The notes: a model not told the origin generated them from the sequence alone. DNA of 64,000 nt from Brevibacillus sp042683565 (GCF_042683565.1 NZ_JBHUJW010000043.1:930001-994000); one strand, 5' to 3'. Shown: positions 16,897-25,787, numbered from the stretch's first letter. Translations and numbers: made by a program.

Positions 16897-17715
16897 TTAT
16901 TTTAACGCGGCATGGGCAGACGCCACTACTTCCGTCACGAGCGAAAGCCACGCTTCCGAGTCGAGGCCATCCTCGCTCTTGGCGGCGTGCAGGACGAACT
17001 CGATGTTGCCTTCGCCGCCGGTGATCGGCGAGAAATCCAGACCTTTCAGGGCAAAGCCAAGCTCGCGGGCAAAGGCGCCGATGTCCGTCAAGACGGCTTC
17101 ATGCGTCTCTCTATCGCGCACAATGCCGTTTTTCCCCACCTTCTCCTTGCCTGCCTCAAATTGCGGCTTGACCAGCGCGACCACATCTCCCCCCGGCTTC
17201 AGGAAGCGGTACAGCACCGGCAAAATCAGGCGCAGGGAAATGAAGGAGACATCGATGGAAGCAGCGTCCGGCTTTTCCAGCTCGAAAGCAGCCGGGTCCA
17301 TATGGCGGAAATTCGTCCGTTCCATGACGACGACCCGTTCATCCTGACGCAGACTCCAGGCGAGCTGGCCGTAGCCTACGTCGATGGCGTAGACGAGCCG
17401 TGCGCCGTGCTGCAAGGCACAGTCCGTAAAGCCGCCCGTGGATGCGCCAATGTCCATCATGACGCGCCCCGTCAGGTCGATCCCGAATACCCGCAGCGCT
17501 TTTTCCAGCTTCAGACCGCCGCGGCCGACGTACGGGTGCACCTCGCCTTTGACCGTGATTGCAACGTCTGCGGGGAATTTCGTTCCCGGTTTGTCGCATC
17601 GCTCGCCCGCAACCTGGACGAGTCCTGCCATTACTGCTGCTTTTGCTTTTTCTCTCGTTTCGTACAATCCTCGCTCGACGAGGAGGACATCTACGCGTTC
17701 TTTTCTTATGCTCAT
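16897..17715 (-). CDS. tlyA: TlyA family rRNA 2'-O-methyltransferase, YqxC-like
   Basis: A 272-residue protein with an N-terminal S4 RNA-binding domain (RVDVLLVERGLYETREKAKA, residues 7-26) and an FtsJ-type methyltransferase domain (MMDIGASTGGFTDCAL, then YAIDVGYGQLAW and KPDAASIDVSFISL). TlyA proteins of mycobacteria methylate ribosomal cytidines and also lyse red cells; the Bacillus YqxC function is less clear, so the rRNA role is from the family. The start overlaps the dxs stop by four bases. Confidence 0.92.
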   Translation of the reverse strand: MSIRKERVDVLLVERGLYETREKAKAAVMAGLVQVAGERCDKPGTKFPADVAITVKGEVHPYVGRGGLKLEKALRVFGIDLTGRVMMDIGASTGGFTDCALQHGARLVYAIDVGYGQLAWSLRQDERVVVMERTNFRHMDPAAFELEKPDAASIDVSFISLRLILPVLYRFLKPGGDVVALVKPQFEAGKEKVGKNGIVRDRETHEAVLTDIGAFARELGFALKGLDFSPITGGEGNIEFVLHAAKSEDGLDSEAWLSLVTEVVASAHAALK

Positions 17716-19598
17716 GCTTCGACTACGCCTTTCGATACGGGCATCAGGGCACGTACACGGGAGACGATGTTCTCTGCCGTGAGCCCTACTTCCTGCCGCT
17801 GTTCTTTGACACTGCCATGCTCTACGAAGTAATCAGGCACCGCGACGATCTGCACGTTGCCATCGTAATAGCCGAGGCCGTTCAAGCATTCCAGCACGGC
17901 ACTGCCGAAGCCGCCCATTTCACAGCCTTCCTCGACGGTGACAATGTGGTAGCCTTCTTTTGCCAGCCTGAGTAGCAGCTCCTCGTCCAACGGCTTGCAA
18001 AAGCGCGCATTGACGAGCATCGGCTCCATTCCTTCGCGCCTGAGCTGACTCGCCGCCTGTTCCGCGATCTCGAACACATGCCCGAACGAGAGGATCGCGA
18101 CATGCTTTCCTTCCTGCACGATTTCGGCCTTGCCGATGGGAAGCACCTGCAGTTCCTCGTCCAAGGCAACGCCGCGCACCGGCAGACGCGGATAGCGGTA
18201 GGAAATCGGGCCCCCGTCGTATTTGGAAGCCGTCTTCATCATATGGCGCAGCTCGTTTTCGTCCTTCGGCGCCATGATGACCATGTTGGGAATAGCCCGC
18301 ATAAAGGCGATGTCGTACATGCCCTGGTGCGTCTCCCCGTCCGCTCCGACAAGCCCTGCGCGGTCTACCGCAAACACGACATTGAGCTTTTGCCGGGCCA
18401 CATCGTGAATCAGCTGGTCGTATGCGCGCTGCAAAAACGTCGAGTAAATCGCAAGGACCGGCTTGAGGCCCTGCGTCGCAAGCCCTGCGGCGAACGTACA
18501 AGCATGCTGCTCGGCAATCCCTACGTCGAACAGACGGTCAGGAAACTTCTGGCCAAACGGAATCAGCCCGGAACCGGCCGGCATCGCAGGCGTAATCGCC
18601 ACGATCCGGTCGTCCTCGTCCGCCAGCTTCATCATCGTATCCGCGAAGATGGATGTATAAGTAGGAGCTGACTTCGGCGTGTCTCCCGATTCGATTTTGT
18701 ATGTTCCGATGCCATGCCATTTGACCGAATCTGCTTCGGCGGGGGCGTAACCCTTTCCTTTTTTCGTGATCGCATGGATCAGGACAGGGCCTTTGGTCTG
18801 CTTCGCTGTCTTCATCGTATCGAGCAACAGCTCCAGATTATGGCCGTCGATCGGACCGATATACGTAAAGCCAAGCTCCTCGAATAGAACGCCGGAAACG
18901 AGCAAATACTTCATGCTGTCCTTGAACCGCTCGGCTATGTTCGCCAGCTTTCCGCCTACTGCCGGAATCGATTTGAGCAGGCTTTCCAGCTCTTCCTTTG
19001 CCCATTTGTAGTTCTCCGCCGAACGCAATTTGCCCAAGTAGTTGTGCAATGCCCCCACGTTGGGCGCGATCGACATTTCGTTGTCGTTGAGCACAACGAT
19101 CACATTTTTGCGTTCGTGACCGATGTGGTTCAGCGCTTCCAGAGCCATCCCGCCAGTCAGGGCACCGTCGCCGATCACCGCGACTACATGGTTCTTTTCC
19201 TTTTTCAAATCGCGAGCCGTCGCCATTCCCATCGCAGCAGACAGCGATGTGCTGCTGTGCCCGGTTTCCCACACGTCATGCGGACTTTCGACCATTTTCG
19301 GAAACCCGCAAAGCCCTTTGTATTGACGCAGTGTCGGGAACATGTCCCGGCGCCCGGTCAGCATTTTATGTACATACGCCTGATGGCCTACATCCCAGAT
19401 GATTTTGTCTCGCGGGCTGTCAAAGACATAGTGCAGAGCAAGAGTCAGCTCGACCACCCCGAGATTGGGAGCCAGATGGCCGCCTGTTTTGGACAGCGTC
19501 TCCACGAGAAACTGCCGGATTTCTTTTGCCAATGTATATAGCTGCGACTGTTTGCATTTTTTCAAGTCTTGAGGATCATTTATGGTAGTAAGCAGCAT
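17712..19598 (-). CDS. dxs: 1-deoxy-D-xylulose-5-phosphate synthase
   Basis: The 628-residue thiamin-diphosphate enzyme condenses pyruvate and glyceraldehyde 3-phosphate in the first step of the non-mevalonate isoprenoid pathway. Seen: IIWDVGHQAYVHKMLTGR, the cofactor motif VIGDGALTGGMALEALNH, the pyrimidine-domain DVGIAEQHACTFAAGLA and the transketolase C domain (about 490-615). GTGAGGAA precedes the ATG. It sits between ispA, which uses its pathway product, and tlyA, a common Bacillales order. Confidence 0.97.
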   Translation of the reverse strand: MLLTTINDPQDLKKCKQSQLYTLAKEIRQFLVETLSKTGGHLAPNLGVVELTLALHYVFDSPRDKIIWDVGHQAYVHKMLTGRRDMFPTLRQYKGLCGFPKMVESPHDVWETGHSSTSLSAAMGMATARDLKKEKNHVVAVIGDGALTGGMALEALNHIGHERKNVIVVLNDNEMSIAPNVGALHNYLGKLRSAENYKWAKEELESLLKSIPAVGGKLANIAERFKDSMKYLLVSGVLFEELGFTYIGPIDGHNLELLLDTMKTAKQTKGPVLIHAITKKGKGYAPAEADSVKWHGIGTYKIESGDTPKSAPTYTSIFADTMMKLADEDDRIVAITPAMPAGSGLIPFGQKFPDRLFDVGIAEQHACTFAAGLATQGLKPVLAIYSTFLQRAYDQLIHDVARQKLNVVFAVDRAGLVGADGETHQGMYDIAFMRAIPNMVIMAPKDENELRHMMKTASKYDGGPISYRYPRLPVRGVALDEELQVLPIGKAEIVQEGKHVAILSFGHVFEIAEQAASQLRREGMEPMLVNARFCKPLDEELLLRLAKEGYHIVTVEEGCEMGGFGSAVLECLNGLGYYDGNVQIVAVPDYFVEHGSVKEQRQEVGLTAENIVSRVRALMPVSKGVVEA

Positions 19599-19672
19599 GG
19601 GTATTCCTCACTTTCCACTGTTCGTTCTCCGGCGATTGTGCGTGCTGCAATCCAATCTATCCCTGGGTAAAC

Positions 19673-19732
19673 GCGGCTCTCTCTTTTGCCAGAGCCGCAT
19701 CGTTACGCTACTTTTATGCTTGCTTCATTATA
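19673..19732 (-). promoter_or_regulatory. dxs promoter -10 and leader hairpin
   Basis: On the minus strand a perfect TATAAT lies at 19732-19727; no clear -35 is seen at 17 bases (TGGTGT). Shortly downstream, GCGGCTCT (19673-19680) can pair with AGAGCCGC (19691-19698) at the start of a leader of about 120 bases before dxs. No T tract follows, so it may stabilise the mRNA rather than terminate. The rest of the 19599-19917 gap holds only the ispA terminator. Confidence 0.45.
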
Positions 19733-19828
19733 ACGGTTTCTCTGCAAAAACACCACTTTTCATCATCATCGGCGAATAGCAGGATGGATGCGCTTTCGCG
19801 AAGCAGGGAAACGAACGCTGTGCAGATT

Positions 19829-19857
19829 AAAAAACCTCCCGTGCTTTTCGGGAGGCT
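19829..19857 (-). terminator. Terminator after ispA
   Basis: CCTCCCG (19835-19841) pairs with CGGGAGG (19849-19855) and is followed on the minus strand by TTTTTTAAT. It ends the transcript that runs through xseA, xseB and ispA. Confidence 0.85.
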
Positions 19858-19917
19858 TCTGTCTGTGAATGGCAGACCGTACCGGTACCAAACGGAAAGT
19901 GCTTGTTGCGGACTGCC

Positions 19918-20817
19918 CTATTTTTTCCGGTCGCGCACGTAATCTGCCAACGGGCCAAGGGCCGAATGCTCCAGTCCGGCATCCGCCAGAGCGGCCTTCG
20001 CCTCCGCGATGAGCGCGGCCAGCCGTTCCTTGGACTGCTCAAGCCCAAGGATGGACGGATACGTCGCTTTCTGCCGCTGGGCATCGCTGCCGACGGCTTT
20101 GCCAAGCTCGGCAGCATCCCCTTCGACGTTCAGGATATCGTCCTGAATCTGGAAAGCAAGCCCGATGCAATACCCGTAGCGAGTCAGCATCTCCATCTGC
20201 TTTTCGCTTGCTTCCGCCAGATAGCCTCCGCCGCGCAGTGCCGCAATCAACAGGTCGCCTGTCTTGTGCTCGTGAATGAACTCCAGCTGGGGCAGCTCCA
20301 GCCGCTTCATCTCGCCTTCGATGTCCGCCATCTGTCCGCCGACCATCCCCCTGGCACCGGCACGCCGGCCCAGCTCCGCGATGAGTTTGACCGTTGTCGC
20401 GGCAGGTACGTCCGTTCGCCCCATGTACGACTCGGCGATAAGGGAAAAAGCGCGGGTCAAAAGCGCGTCTCCCGCCAGAATCGCGGTCGCTTCGCCAAAC
20501 ACCTTGTGGTTCGTCGGTTTGCCGCGCCGCAAATCATCGTCATCCATCGCTGGCAAGTCATCGTGGATGAGTGAGTATGTATGGATCATTTCCAGGGCGA
20601 CCGCAAACGGGACACCGCGCTCGATCGGCTTGTCCAGCGCCTCCAGCACAGCCAGAACGAGCATGGGCCTAAGCCGCTTGCCTCCTGCCATCAGCGAGTA
20701 TTTCATCGATTCGTAAAGGGCGGAAGGCACCCCTTCCTGCTCGAGGGCGGAAATGAGCCTGTCCTCGATATAGGCTGTCTTTTCTGTCAGGTATGTAGTA
20801 AACGTGTCCACAGCCAT
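19918..20817 (-). CDS. ispA: Farnesyl diphosphate synthase (polyprenyl synthetase)
   Basis: A 299-residue all-helical prenyltransferase that joins isopentenyl diphosphate to allylic diphosphates. Both aspartate-rich motifs are present: DDLPAMDDDDLRRGKP (first, FARM) and FQIQDDILNVEGD (second, SARM). Size and the bulky residues before the first motif fit farnesyl diphosphate synthase. The start follows the xseB stop with no gap, and its ribosome binding site (GGAAGGAG) lies inside the end of xseB, as in other Bacillales. Confidence 0.94.
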   Translation of the reverse strand: MAVDTFTTYLTEKTAYIEDRLISALEQEGVPSALYESMKYSLMAGGKRLRPMLVLAVLEALDKPIERGVPFAVALEMIHTYSLIHDDLPAMDDDDLRRGKPTNHKVFGEATAILAGDALLTRAFSLIAESYMGRTDVPAATTVKLIAELGRRAGARGMVGGQMADIEGEMKRLELPQLEFIHEHKTGDLLIAALRGGGYLAEASEKQMEMLTRYGYCIGLAFQIQDDILNVEGDAAELGKAVGSDAQRQKATYPSILGLEQSKERLAALIAEAKAALADAGLEHSALGPLADYVRDRKK

Positions 20818-21072
20818 TTACGCTTCTCCTTCCACGCGGAACGCCTTTTGCTTCAGCATCCCGTCCTCTTCTACCAGCTGCGTGATTTTCGCCTCGATCG
20901 CCTCAAGCTTCTGACCGCAAATCCGGGAAAGTGTGACGCCTTCCTGATACAAGGTGATGGCCTCCTCCAGTGGAATTTCTCCTTCTTCCAGTTGCAAGAC
21001 GACCTCCTCCAGCCGTCTCATCGCCTCTTCAAACTGCATGTCAGTCTCTTGGTCCGTTTTTTTGCGAGCCAT
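20818..21072 (-). CDS. xseB: Exodeoxyribonuclease VII small subunit
   Basis: An 84-residue helical protein with the family core FEEAMRRLEEVVLQLEEGEI and LEEAITLYQEGVTLSR. It partners XseA in exonuclease VII, which degrades single-stranded DNA. The ATG at 21072 is chosen because GGGAGGAG lies 7 bases upstream; an ATG at 21123 would add 17 unrelated residues. It overlaps xseA by 32 bases. Confidence 0.94.
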   Translation of the reverse strand: MARKKTDQETDMQFEEAMRRLEEVVLQLEEGEIPLEEAITLYQEGVTLSRICGQKLEAIEAKITQLVEEDGMLKQKAFRVEGEA

Positions 21073-22420
21073 CGTGTTTCTCCTCCCGATCAATCTGTTC
21101 CACGCGTGCAGTGGCGCTTCCATCCCTTAATCGTACCACGAGCCTGTCTCCGCAGGCAAATTGCTCGACGGACTTGACGATCTGCCCTTCCGCATAGACG
21201 AGCGAAAACCCGCGCTGCATGACTTTGAGCGGACTTAGCGCATCAAGCTGCGCTACACGGGCCGAAAAAGCCATTTGCTGCTCGGTCAGCCGTCTGCGCA
21301 TTTTTTCATCCAATCGCGCACGGACGGCCATCAGCTGTTTGCTGCGTTCCCCTAGCTGATCCGCCAGCCGGTAGCGCTTGATCCGCTGGTCCAGCCGCTC
21401 ATACCGCTCTTTGCGCAGCGCAAGCAAATGCTTCATCGACTGCTTCATCCGTAGCTGGGCACGGTCGAGCCGCTCTGCCGCCTCCTCCAGACGCCGCTGC
21501 GGCTGGCGCATCGCGTACGCATTTGCAAGCTGGTTCAACCGCTTGCGCTGGTCGGCGATCCGGTTCAGGACGGCTCGCTGGATGCGCATCTCAAACTGCT
21601 TGACCCGCTCGACCCATTCCAGATAGTGCGGAACGGCCAGCTCTGCTGCAGCAGTCGGCGTCGCGGCACGTACATCTGCGACGAAATCGGCAATGGTCAC
21701 ATCGGTCTCGTGGCCGACAGCCGAGATGACGGGAATCGTCGAGGCAGCGATTGCTCTGGCGACCTTTTCGTCGTTGAACGCCCACAGCTCCTCGATGGAA
21801 CCACCGCCGCGTCCCACGATGAGAACGTCGATATCGGGATGTTGGTTGATGATCCGAATGGCGGAAATTATGGAGGCCGGGGCTTCTGCTCCTTGCACGA
21901 CAGCAGGTGCCAGCACGATCTCGGCCTGCGGGAAGCGGCGGCGAATCGTGGTGCAAATGTCGCGAATGGCGGCGCCGGTCGGAGAGGTCACGACGCCCAC
22001 CCGCTTCGGAAATCGCGGCAGCGGACGTTTTCGTTCGGCGGCAAACAGCCCTTCCCGCGCCAGCTTTTCCTTGAGCTGCTCAAACGCCAAATAAAGCGAT
22101 CCCAGACCGTCCGGCTGCATCTCTTTGGCATACAGCTGGTAGGCTCCGTCCCGCTCGAAGGCAGAAATGGAACCGCGCACGATTGCTTTGGTTCCATCTT
22201 TGGGCAGGAAACGCAAAAAACGGTTGTAGCTGGCAAACATGACGACCTTGATCCGCGATTGCTGATCTTTGAGGGTAAAGTACATATGTCCGCTCGAATG
22301 GTGCGTAAAGTTGGAAATCTCGCCGCGCACCCAGACGTCCTGCAGGCGGTTTTCCTTTTCCAGCACCAGTTTGATGTAGCGATTGAGATCGCTGACAGAT
22401 AAGATGTTTTGAATAGCCAT
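21041..22420 (-). CDS. xseA: Exodeoxyribonuclease VII large subunit
   Basis: A 459-residue catalytic subunit of exonuclease VII. It has an N-terminal OB fold (VWVRGEISNFTHHSSGHMYF, about 25-95), the exonuclease domain with RVGVVTSPTGAAIRDI and VLIVGRGGGSIEELWAFND, and a long coiled-coil C-terminal half that binds XseB. GAGGAGG lies before the ATG. It forms a unit with xseB and ispA; a terminator separates it from folD upstream. Confidence 0.96.
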   Translation of the reverse strand: MAIQNILSVSDLNRYIKLVLEKENRLQDVWVRGEISNFTHHSSGHMYFTLKDQQSRIKVVMFASYNRFLRFLPKDGTKAIVRGSISAFERDGAYQLYAKEMQPDGLGSLYLAFEQLKEKLAREGLFAAERKRPLPRFPKRVGVVTSPTGAAIRDICTTIRRRFPQAEIVLAPAVVQGAEAPASIISAIRIINQHPDIDVLIVGRGGGSIEELWAFNDEKVARAIAASTIPVISAVGHETDVTIADFVADVRAATPTAAAELAVPHYLEWVERVKQFEMRIQRAVLNRIADQRKRLNQLANAYAMRQPQRRLEEAAERLDRAQLRMKQSMKHLLALRKERYERLDQRIKRYRLADQLGERSKQLMAVRARLDEKMRRRLTEQQMAFSARVAQLDALSPLKVMQRGFSLVYAEGQIVKSVEQFACGDRLVVRLRDGSATARVEQIDREEKHDGSQKNGPRD

Positions 22421-22455
22421 GCGCCCCTCCTCATCTGGCCGCTGTCCTATCTGCG

Positions 22456-22491
22456 AAAAAGGAAATGGATCGGTCCTCCCTCTCCATTTCC
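22456..22491 (-). terminator. Terminator between folD and xseA
   Basis: GGAAATGGA (22461-22469) is exactly complementary to TCCATTTCC (22483-22491), loop 13 bases, followed on the minus strand by TTTTTCGC. It lies between the folD stop and xseA start, so xseA probably has its own promoter or is read by partial read-through. Confidence 0.7.
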
Positions 22492-22507
22492 CTGTTTTCG
22501 GTACAGC

Positions 22508-23362
22508 TTATCGGCCTGCCTGCCTGCGTGCAGCCGCGACCGTATTTTTCAAAAGCATGGTAATCGTCATCGGGCCGACGCCTCCCGGTACAGGCGTCAG
22601 GAAGCTCGCCACTTCCTTTACTTCATCGAACTTGACGTCGCCTACGAGCTTGCCGGTTTCAATCCGGTTCACGCCGACGTCGATCACGACAGCCCCCGGC
22701 TTCACGTGTTCTTTCCCGATCATGTGCGCGCGTCCTGTCGCAACGACGAGAATATCCGCCTGCCGCGTGATTGCCTCGAGGTTTTGCGTGCGGGAATGGC
22801 ACATCGTCACTGTGGCGTTTTCTTGCTGCAGCAAGAGCGACACCGGCTTGCCCACGATGTTGCTGCGCCCGATGACGACAGCGTGCTTGCCAGCCATTTC
22901 CGTCCCCGTCCGTTTGATCAGCTCGATGATCCCGTGCGGCGTACACGGCAGAAATGTCTCGTTGCCAAGCACCATGTTGCCGACACTGATCGGATGGAAA
23001 CCGTCCACATCTTTGTCCGGATGAATCGCCTCGATCACGGCCGTCTCGGAAATGTGTTTCGGCAAAGGAAGTTGCACCAAAATCCCATTAACGTTCGGAT
23101 TTTCGTTCAATTGCTGGATGATCGCCAGCAGCTCTTCCTCTGTGGTGGACGCGTCCTTAACAATCACTTCAGAGGCGATGCCGACTTCTTCGCAGCCCTT
23201 CGCCTTGCCTCGCACATAGGATTGGGAAGCAGGGTCATCTCCTACCAGCACAACGGTCAACCCTGGTGTAATGCCTTGTTTTTTCAGTTCCGCCACTTCA
23301 TTCGCCAGCTCGGCGCGAATGCTTTGCGCGACTTCTTTCCCTTGGACAATCACTGCAGCCAT
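22508..23362 (-). CDS. folD: Bifunctional methylene-THF dehydrogenase/cyclohydrolase FolD
   Basis: A 284-residue cytoplasmic enzyme converting 5,10-methylene-THF to 10-formyl-THF through the methenyl form. Signature blocks are VVLVGDDPASQSYVRGKAKG, GILVQLPLPKHI, the NADP-binding VVIGRSNIVGKPVSLLLQ and the C-terminal PVPGGVGPMTITMLL. GGAGGT lies upstream of the ATG. It supplies one-carbon units and connects with the glycine cleavage genes elsewhere in the window. Confidence 0.97.
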   Translation of the reverse strand: MAAVIVQGKEVAQSIRAELANEVAELKKQGITPGLTVVLVGDDPASQSYVRGKAKGCEEVGIASEVIVKDASTTEEELLAIIQQLNENPNVNGILVQLPLPKHISETAVIEAIHPDKDVDGFHPISVGNMVLGNETFLPCTPHGIIELIKRTGTEMAGKHAVVIGRSNIVGKPVSLLLQQENATVTMCHSRTQNLEAITRQADILVVATGRAHMIGKEHVKPGAVVIDVGVNRIETGKLVGDVKFDEVKEVASFLTPVPGGVGPMTITMLLKNTVAAARRQAGR

Positions 23363-23449
23363 GGAGAAAGGACCTCCTTCATAACGTCGATACCACTAGT
23401 GTACCGATTTTCGGATATCCTGTAAAGCCGAATCATAAAATGTTCAACA

Positions 23450-24412
23450 TTATTTATTGTTCGTCTTTTGCTTCATCCATCCGAGCATGGCTACCCCGTA
23501 GGCGTTGTCACCCGAGTAAGCGGGGTCGCAAAAATACAGTTTCGCCCCCGCTGCAGGATGCTCCAGCCGCTTGATCAGCCGCTCGCGCATGTACTGGTTG
23601 GCAGCTACTCCGCCTACGATCAATATTTCTTTCGGCAAGCCCTGTTCCACCGCATGCCGCAGTGATTTCTCCAGCGTGTTGGCGATACATTGCTCCGTCG
23701 CGCGGGCGATGTCAGCGAAACTGACCTGCCCCGCCGAAACGGCGCGCAGCAAGGAAGCCTCCGGGCCGGAAAAGCTGAACGACAAGCCGTCCACGGCCGA
23801 CGCCACCCGGAAATCGCCCGACGCTTCCCTGGCCAATGCCTCCAGCTGCGGCCCCGCGGGAAAGGACAGCCCGAGCGCCACTCCGACGCGGTCTACCAGT
23901 TGGCCGGCGTGCAAATCGATCGTACCGCCGATTTTTTCGATCGCATAGCCTGTCGCCATTCGCTCGCACAGCAAAAGCTCACTGGTCCCGCCGGAGAGGT
24001 GGACCGCCAGAAAACGGTCTTCACGCGGACGATTTTCTGCCGTGTACTCCCCTGCTGCGATATGCCCTTCCTGATGTGTCGTCAAGTGCAGCGGCACGCG
24101 CAAGTAGGTCGCCAGCGATTTGCCCAGCCCTTCACCAACTTTGAACACCGGCATGTACGACTGGTCGACGGGACGCGGCTTCTCGCTGACGCAAATGGCT
24201 TCGATCTCATACTCGTTCCACTTCATTTGTTCGCTCAGTTCCGGCAAGTTCATCACATGTTGAAAGACGGCCTCGGATTGCTGCAGCCCGCGCTTGCCTT
24301 CTTTCACTTTCAAAAGGCGCTTTGCTTCTGCCACAATCCGGCCGTCTTCCTGAGCCAAGCACAGTGATGTCCGGTAATTGCTCGTATCAATGCCTAACAT
24401 TACCTTACCCAT
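23450..24412 (-). CDS. TsaD/Kae1-like paralogue of unknown function
   Basis: A 320-residue protein of the Kae1/TsaD (ASKHA ATPase) fold. The metal-binding His pair is seen as THQEGH (H113, H117), nucleotide-binding loops as LSGGTSELLL and VGGVAANQYM, and the C-terminal Asp in SGDNAYGVAMLG. True TsaD, which makes the t6A tRNA modification with TsaB and TsaE, usually carries a GxTxDDAxGExFDK motif; here it is GGTIDLHAGQLVDRVG, and tsaB/tsaE are not nearby. It is therefore more likely a second, diverged Kae1-like protein than the housekeeping TsaD. It lies between nusB and folD. Confidence 0.8.
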   Translation of the reverse strand: MGKVMLGIDTSNYRTSLCLAQEDGRIVAEAKRLLKVKEGKRGLQQSEAVFQHVMNLPELSEQMKWNEYEIEAICVSEKPRPVDQSYMPVFKVGEGLGKSLATYLRVPLHLTTHQEGHIAAGEYTAENRPREDRFLAVHLSGGTSELLLCERMATGYAIEKIGGTIDLHAGQLVDRVGVALGLSFPAGPQLEALAREASGDFRVASAVDGLSFSFSGPEASLLRAVSAGQVSFADIARATEQCIANTLEKSLRHAVEQGLPKEILIVGGVAANQYMRERLIKRLEHPAAGAKLYFCDPAYSGDNAYGVAMLGWMKQKTNNK

Positions 24413-24432
24413 GCCTTTTTCCCCTGCCCTGT

Positions 24433-24837
24433 TTATGCCTGTGTGATCTCACGAGCATGCAGGAAGCTGGACAAGACGCCGTTGATGTAACGGTGGGATT
24501 GCTCATCGCTAAAGAGCTTGGCAATTTCAATCGCTTCGTTCATGACAACCTTGTCAGGGGTATCTGCTTCATACATGATCTCGTAAAAAGCCAGACGGAG
24601 TATCGCGCGGTCCACATTGGCGATCCGCTCCAGCTGCCAGCCGCGCAAGTATTGCTTGATCTTGGCGTCAATCTCTGCCTGATTCTTCAGGACGCCGTCC
24701 ACCAAGTAACGCAGATACTGCGAATCTTCCTGCGAGTCCTCCATGACCAGCGCGATCGCCTCATTCACCGGCACCTCTGCCATATCGATCTGGAAAAGAC
24801 ATTGGACTGCTTTTTCTCGTGCTGTTCTTCGCTTCAT
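24433..24837 (-). CDS. nusB: Transcription antitermination factor NusB
   Basis: A 134-residue all-helical protein that binds boxA RNA with NusE (S10) for rRNA antitermination. The start KRRTAREKAVQCLFQIDMA and the closing helix KLFSDEQSHRYINGVLSSF are typical of the family. The ATG at 24837 lies 6-7 bases after AGGGTG; a GTG three codons earlier is less likely. It is preceded by the asp23-amaP-DUF2273 genes and followed by the TsaD-like gene, as in other Bacillales. Confidence 0.95.
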   Translation of the reverse strand: MKRRTAREKAVQCLFQIDMAEVPVNEAIALVMEDSQEDSQYLRYLVDGVLKNQAEIDAKIKQYLRGWQLERIANVDRAILRLAFYEIMYEADTPDKVVMNEAIEIAKLFSDEQSHRYINGVLSSFLHAREITQA

Positions 24838-24905
24838 ACCATTCACCCTACCATTTATTTTGCGTCCGGGAGCAGATGGGTTATCCCGGGAGATCCGGTC
24901 ATCTG

Positions 24906-25118
24906 TTACCGAAACTTGCCAGGCAAAATCCTGTCAAGAATTTCCCGCAAGTCTTCCTTGTGATCCAGTTTGCGGCCGATGTAAAATCCGGTGCCGATAA
25001 ACACAACAAACACCAGTGTATCCCAAAAGCCCACGAGAAGGTAGATGATCCCGAAAATAAATCCGGCTGCAACACCCAATAGCTTCCCCTTGTGCTCCCA
25101 CAATAACTCCCATAACAC
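24906..25118 (-). CDS. DUF2273 small membrane protein
   Basis: A protein of about 70 residues with two membrane segments (GVAAGFIFGIIYLLVGF and TLVFVVFIGTGFYIG) and a charged C-terminal tail. DUF2273 proteins are nearly always encoded with AmaP and Asp23-type proteins, as here, and probably help anchor that envelope-stress complex. GTG at 25118 is preferred over GTG at 25127, which overlaps the AAGGTGA binding site. Confidence 0.82.
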   Translation of the reverse strand: MLWELLWEHKGKLLGVAAGFIFGIIYLLVGFWDTLVFVVFIGTGFYIGRKLDHKEDLREILDRILPGKFR

Positions 25119-25130
25119 GGCTCTCACCTT

Positions 25131-25688
25131 CTATTCCACCCGCCTGCGCGCAGCGTAGTTATCTTGTTGAGCCACCTCCGTCACGATGACCGATACTTCG
25201 GAAATCACGACGCCTGCGATCCCTTCCACCTGATCCTTGACATCCTGTTGCAGCTTTTGTGTCAATTCGGGCAAAGGTGTCTCCCCATCGACTGCGATGC
25301 GCAGCGTGATCATGTTCCCGCTCTCGAGCGATCTGACCGCTGTCTTCATGTCGCGCACGCCTTTTACCCGTCTGGCTGCGCGCTCCGCAATCGTCTGGAT
25401 GGTCTGCAAGGTGATGTGGACCTCACCCAGATCGCTGCGTTGGCGAATGCCGCGCTCTGTCTTTGCTTTGCCTCTGCGGAAGGAACTGAAAAAGAATCGA
25501 AGGCTGACAACGAGGAAGATGATCGCGACGATGAGATAGGCGAGGTTCGTGCCCGCGAGCATCTCTTCGAGGTAAGGACGGAACACGTCCGGAGACAACA
25601 AGCCGCTGGTCGCTGCGATCGCCATGCAGGACAAGATGATCAGCGCAAAACTGTAGATGGTCAAAATAAACCGGTCGAACAAGTTCAC
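25131..25688 (-). CDS. amaP: Alkaline shock response membrane anchor protein AmaP
   Basis: A protein of about 185 residues. Two N-terminal membrane segments (FILTIYSFALIILSCMAI and NLAYLIVAIIFLVVSLRFF) are followed by an Asp23-like cytoplasmic domain (about 85-180). In staphylococci AmaP anchors Asp23 at the membrane. GTG at 25688 is preferred because GAAGGAG lies 8 bases upstream, while the ATG at 25694 is only two bases from it. It lies between the asp23-like gene and DUF2273. Confidence 0.85.
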   Translation of the reverse strand: MNLFDRFILTIYSFALIILSCMAIAATSGLLSPDVFRPYLEEMLAGTNLAYLIVAIIFLVVSLRFFFSSFRRGKAKTERGIRQRSDLGEVHITLQTIQTIAERAARRVKGVRDMKTAVRSLESGNMITLRIAVDGETPLPELTQKLQQDVKDQVEGIAGVVISEVSVIVTEVAQQDNYAARRRVE

Positions 25689-25761
25689 ATACATCTCTCC
25701 TTCAACCATGCCCGTCTGTCGGACAAACATAGCACGTTCGGGTGTTGCCGTACTGATGAGG

Positions 25762-25787
25762 AAAATGCCCCCTGTTAGCAGGGGGCA
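25762..25787 (-). terminator. Terminator between the asp23-like gene and amaP
   Basis: TGCCCCCTG (25766-25774) pairs with CAGGGGGCA (25779-25787) and is followed on the minus strand by TTTTCCTC. It should reduce read-through from acc-asp23 into amaP and nusB. Confidence 0.8.
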
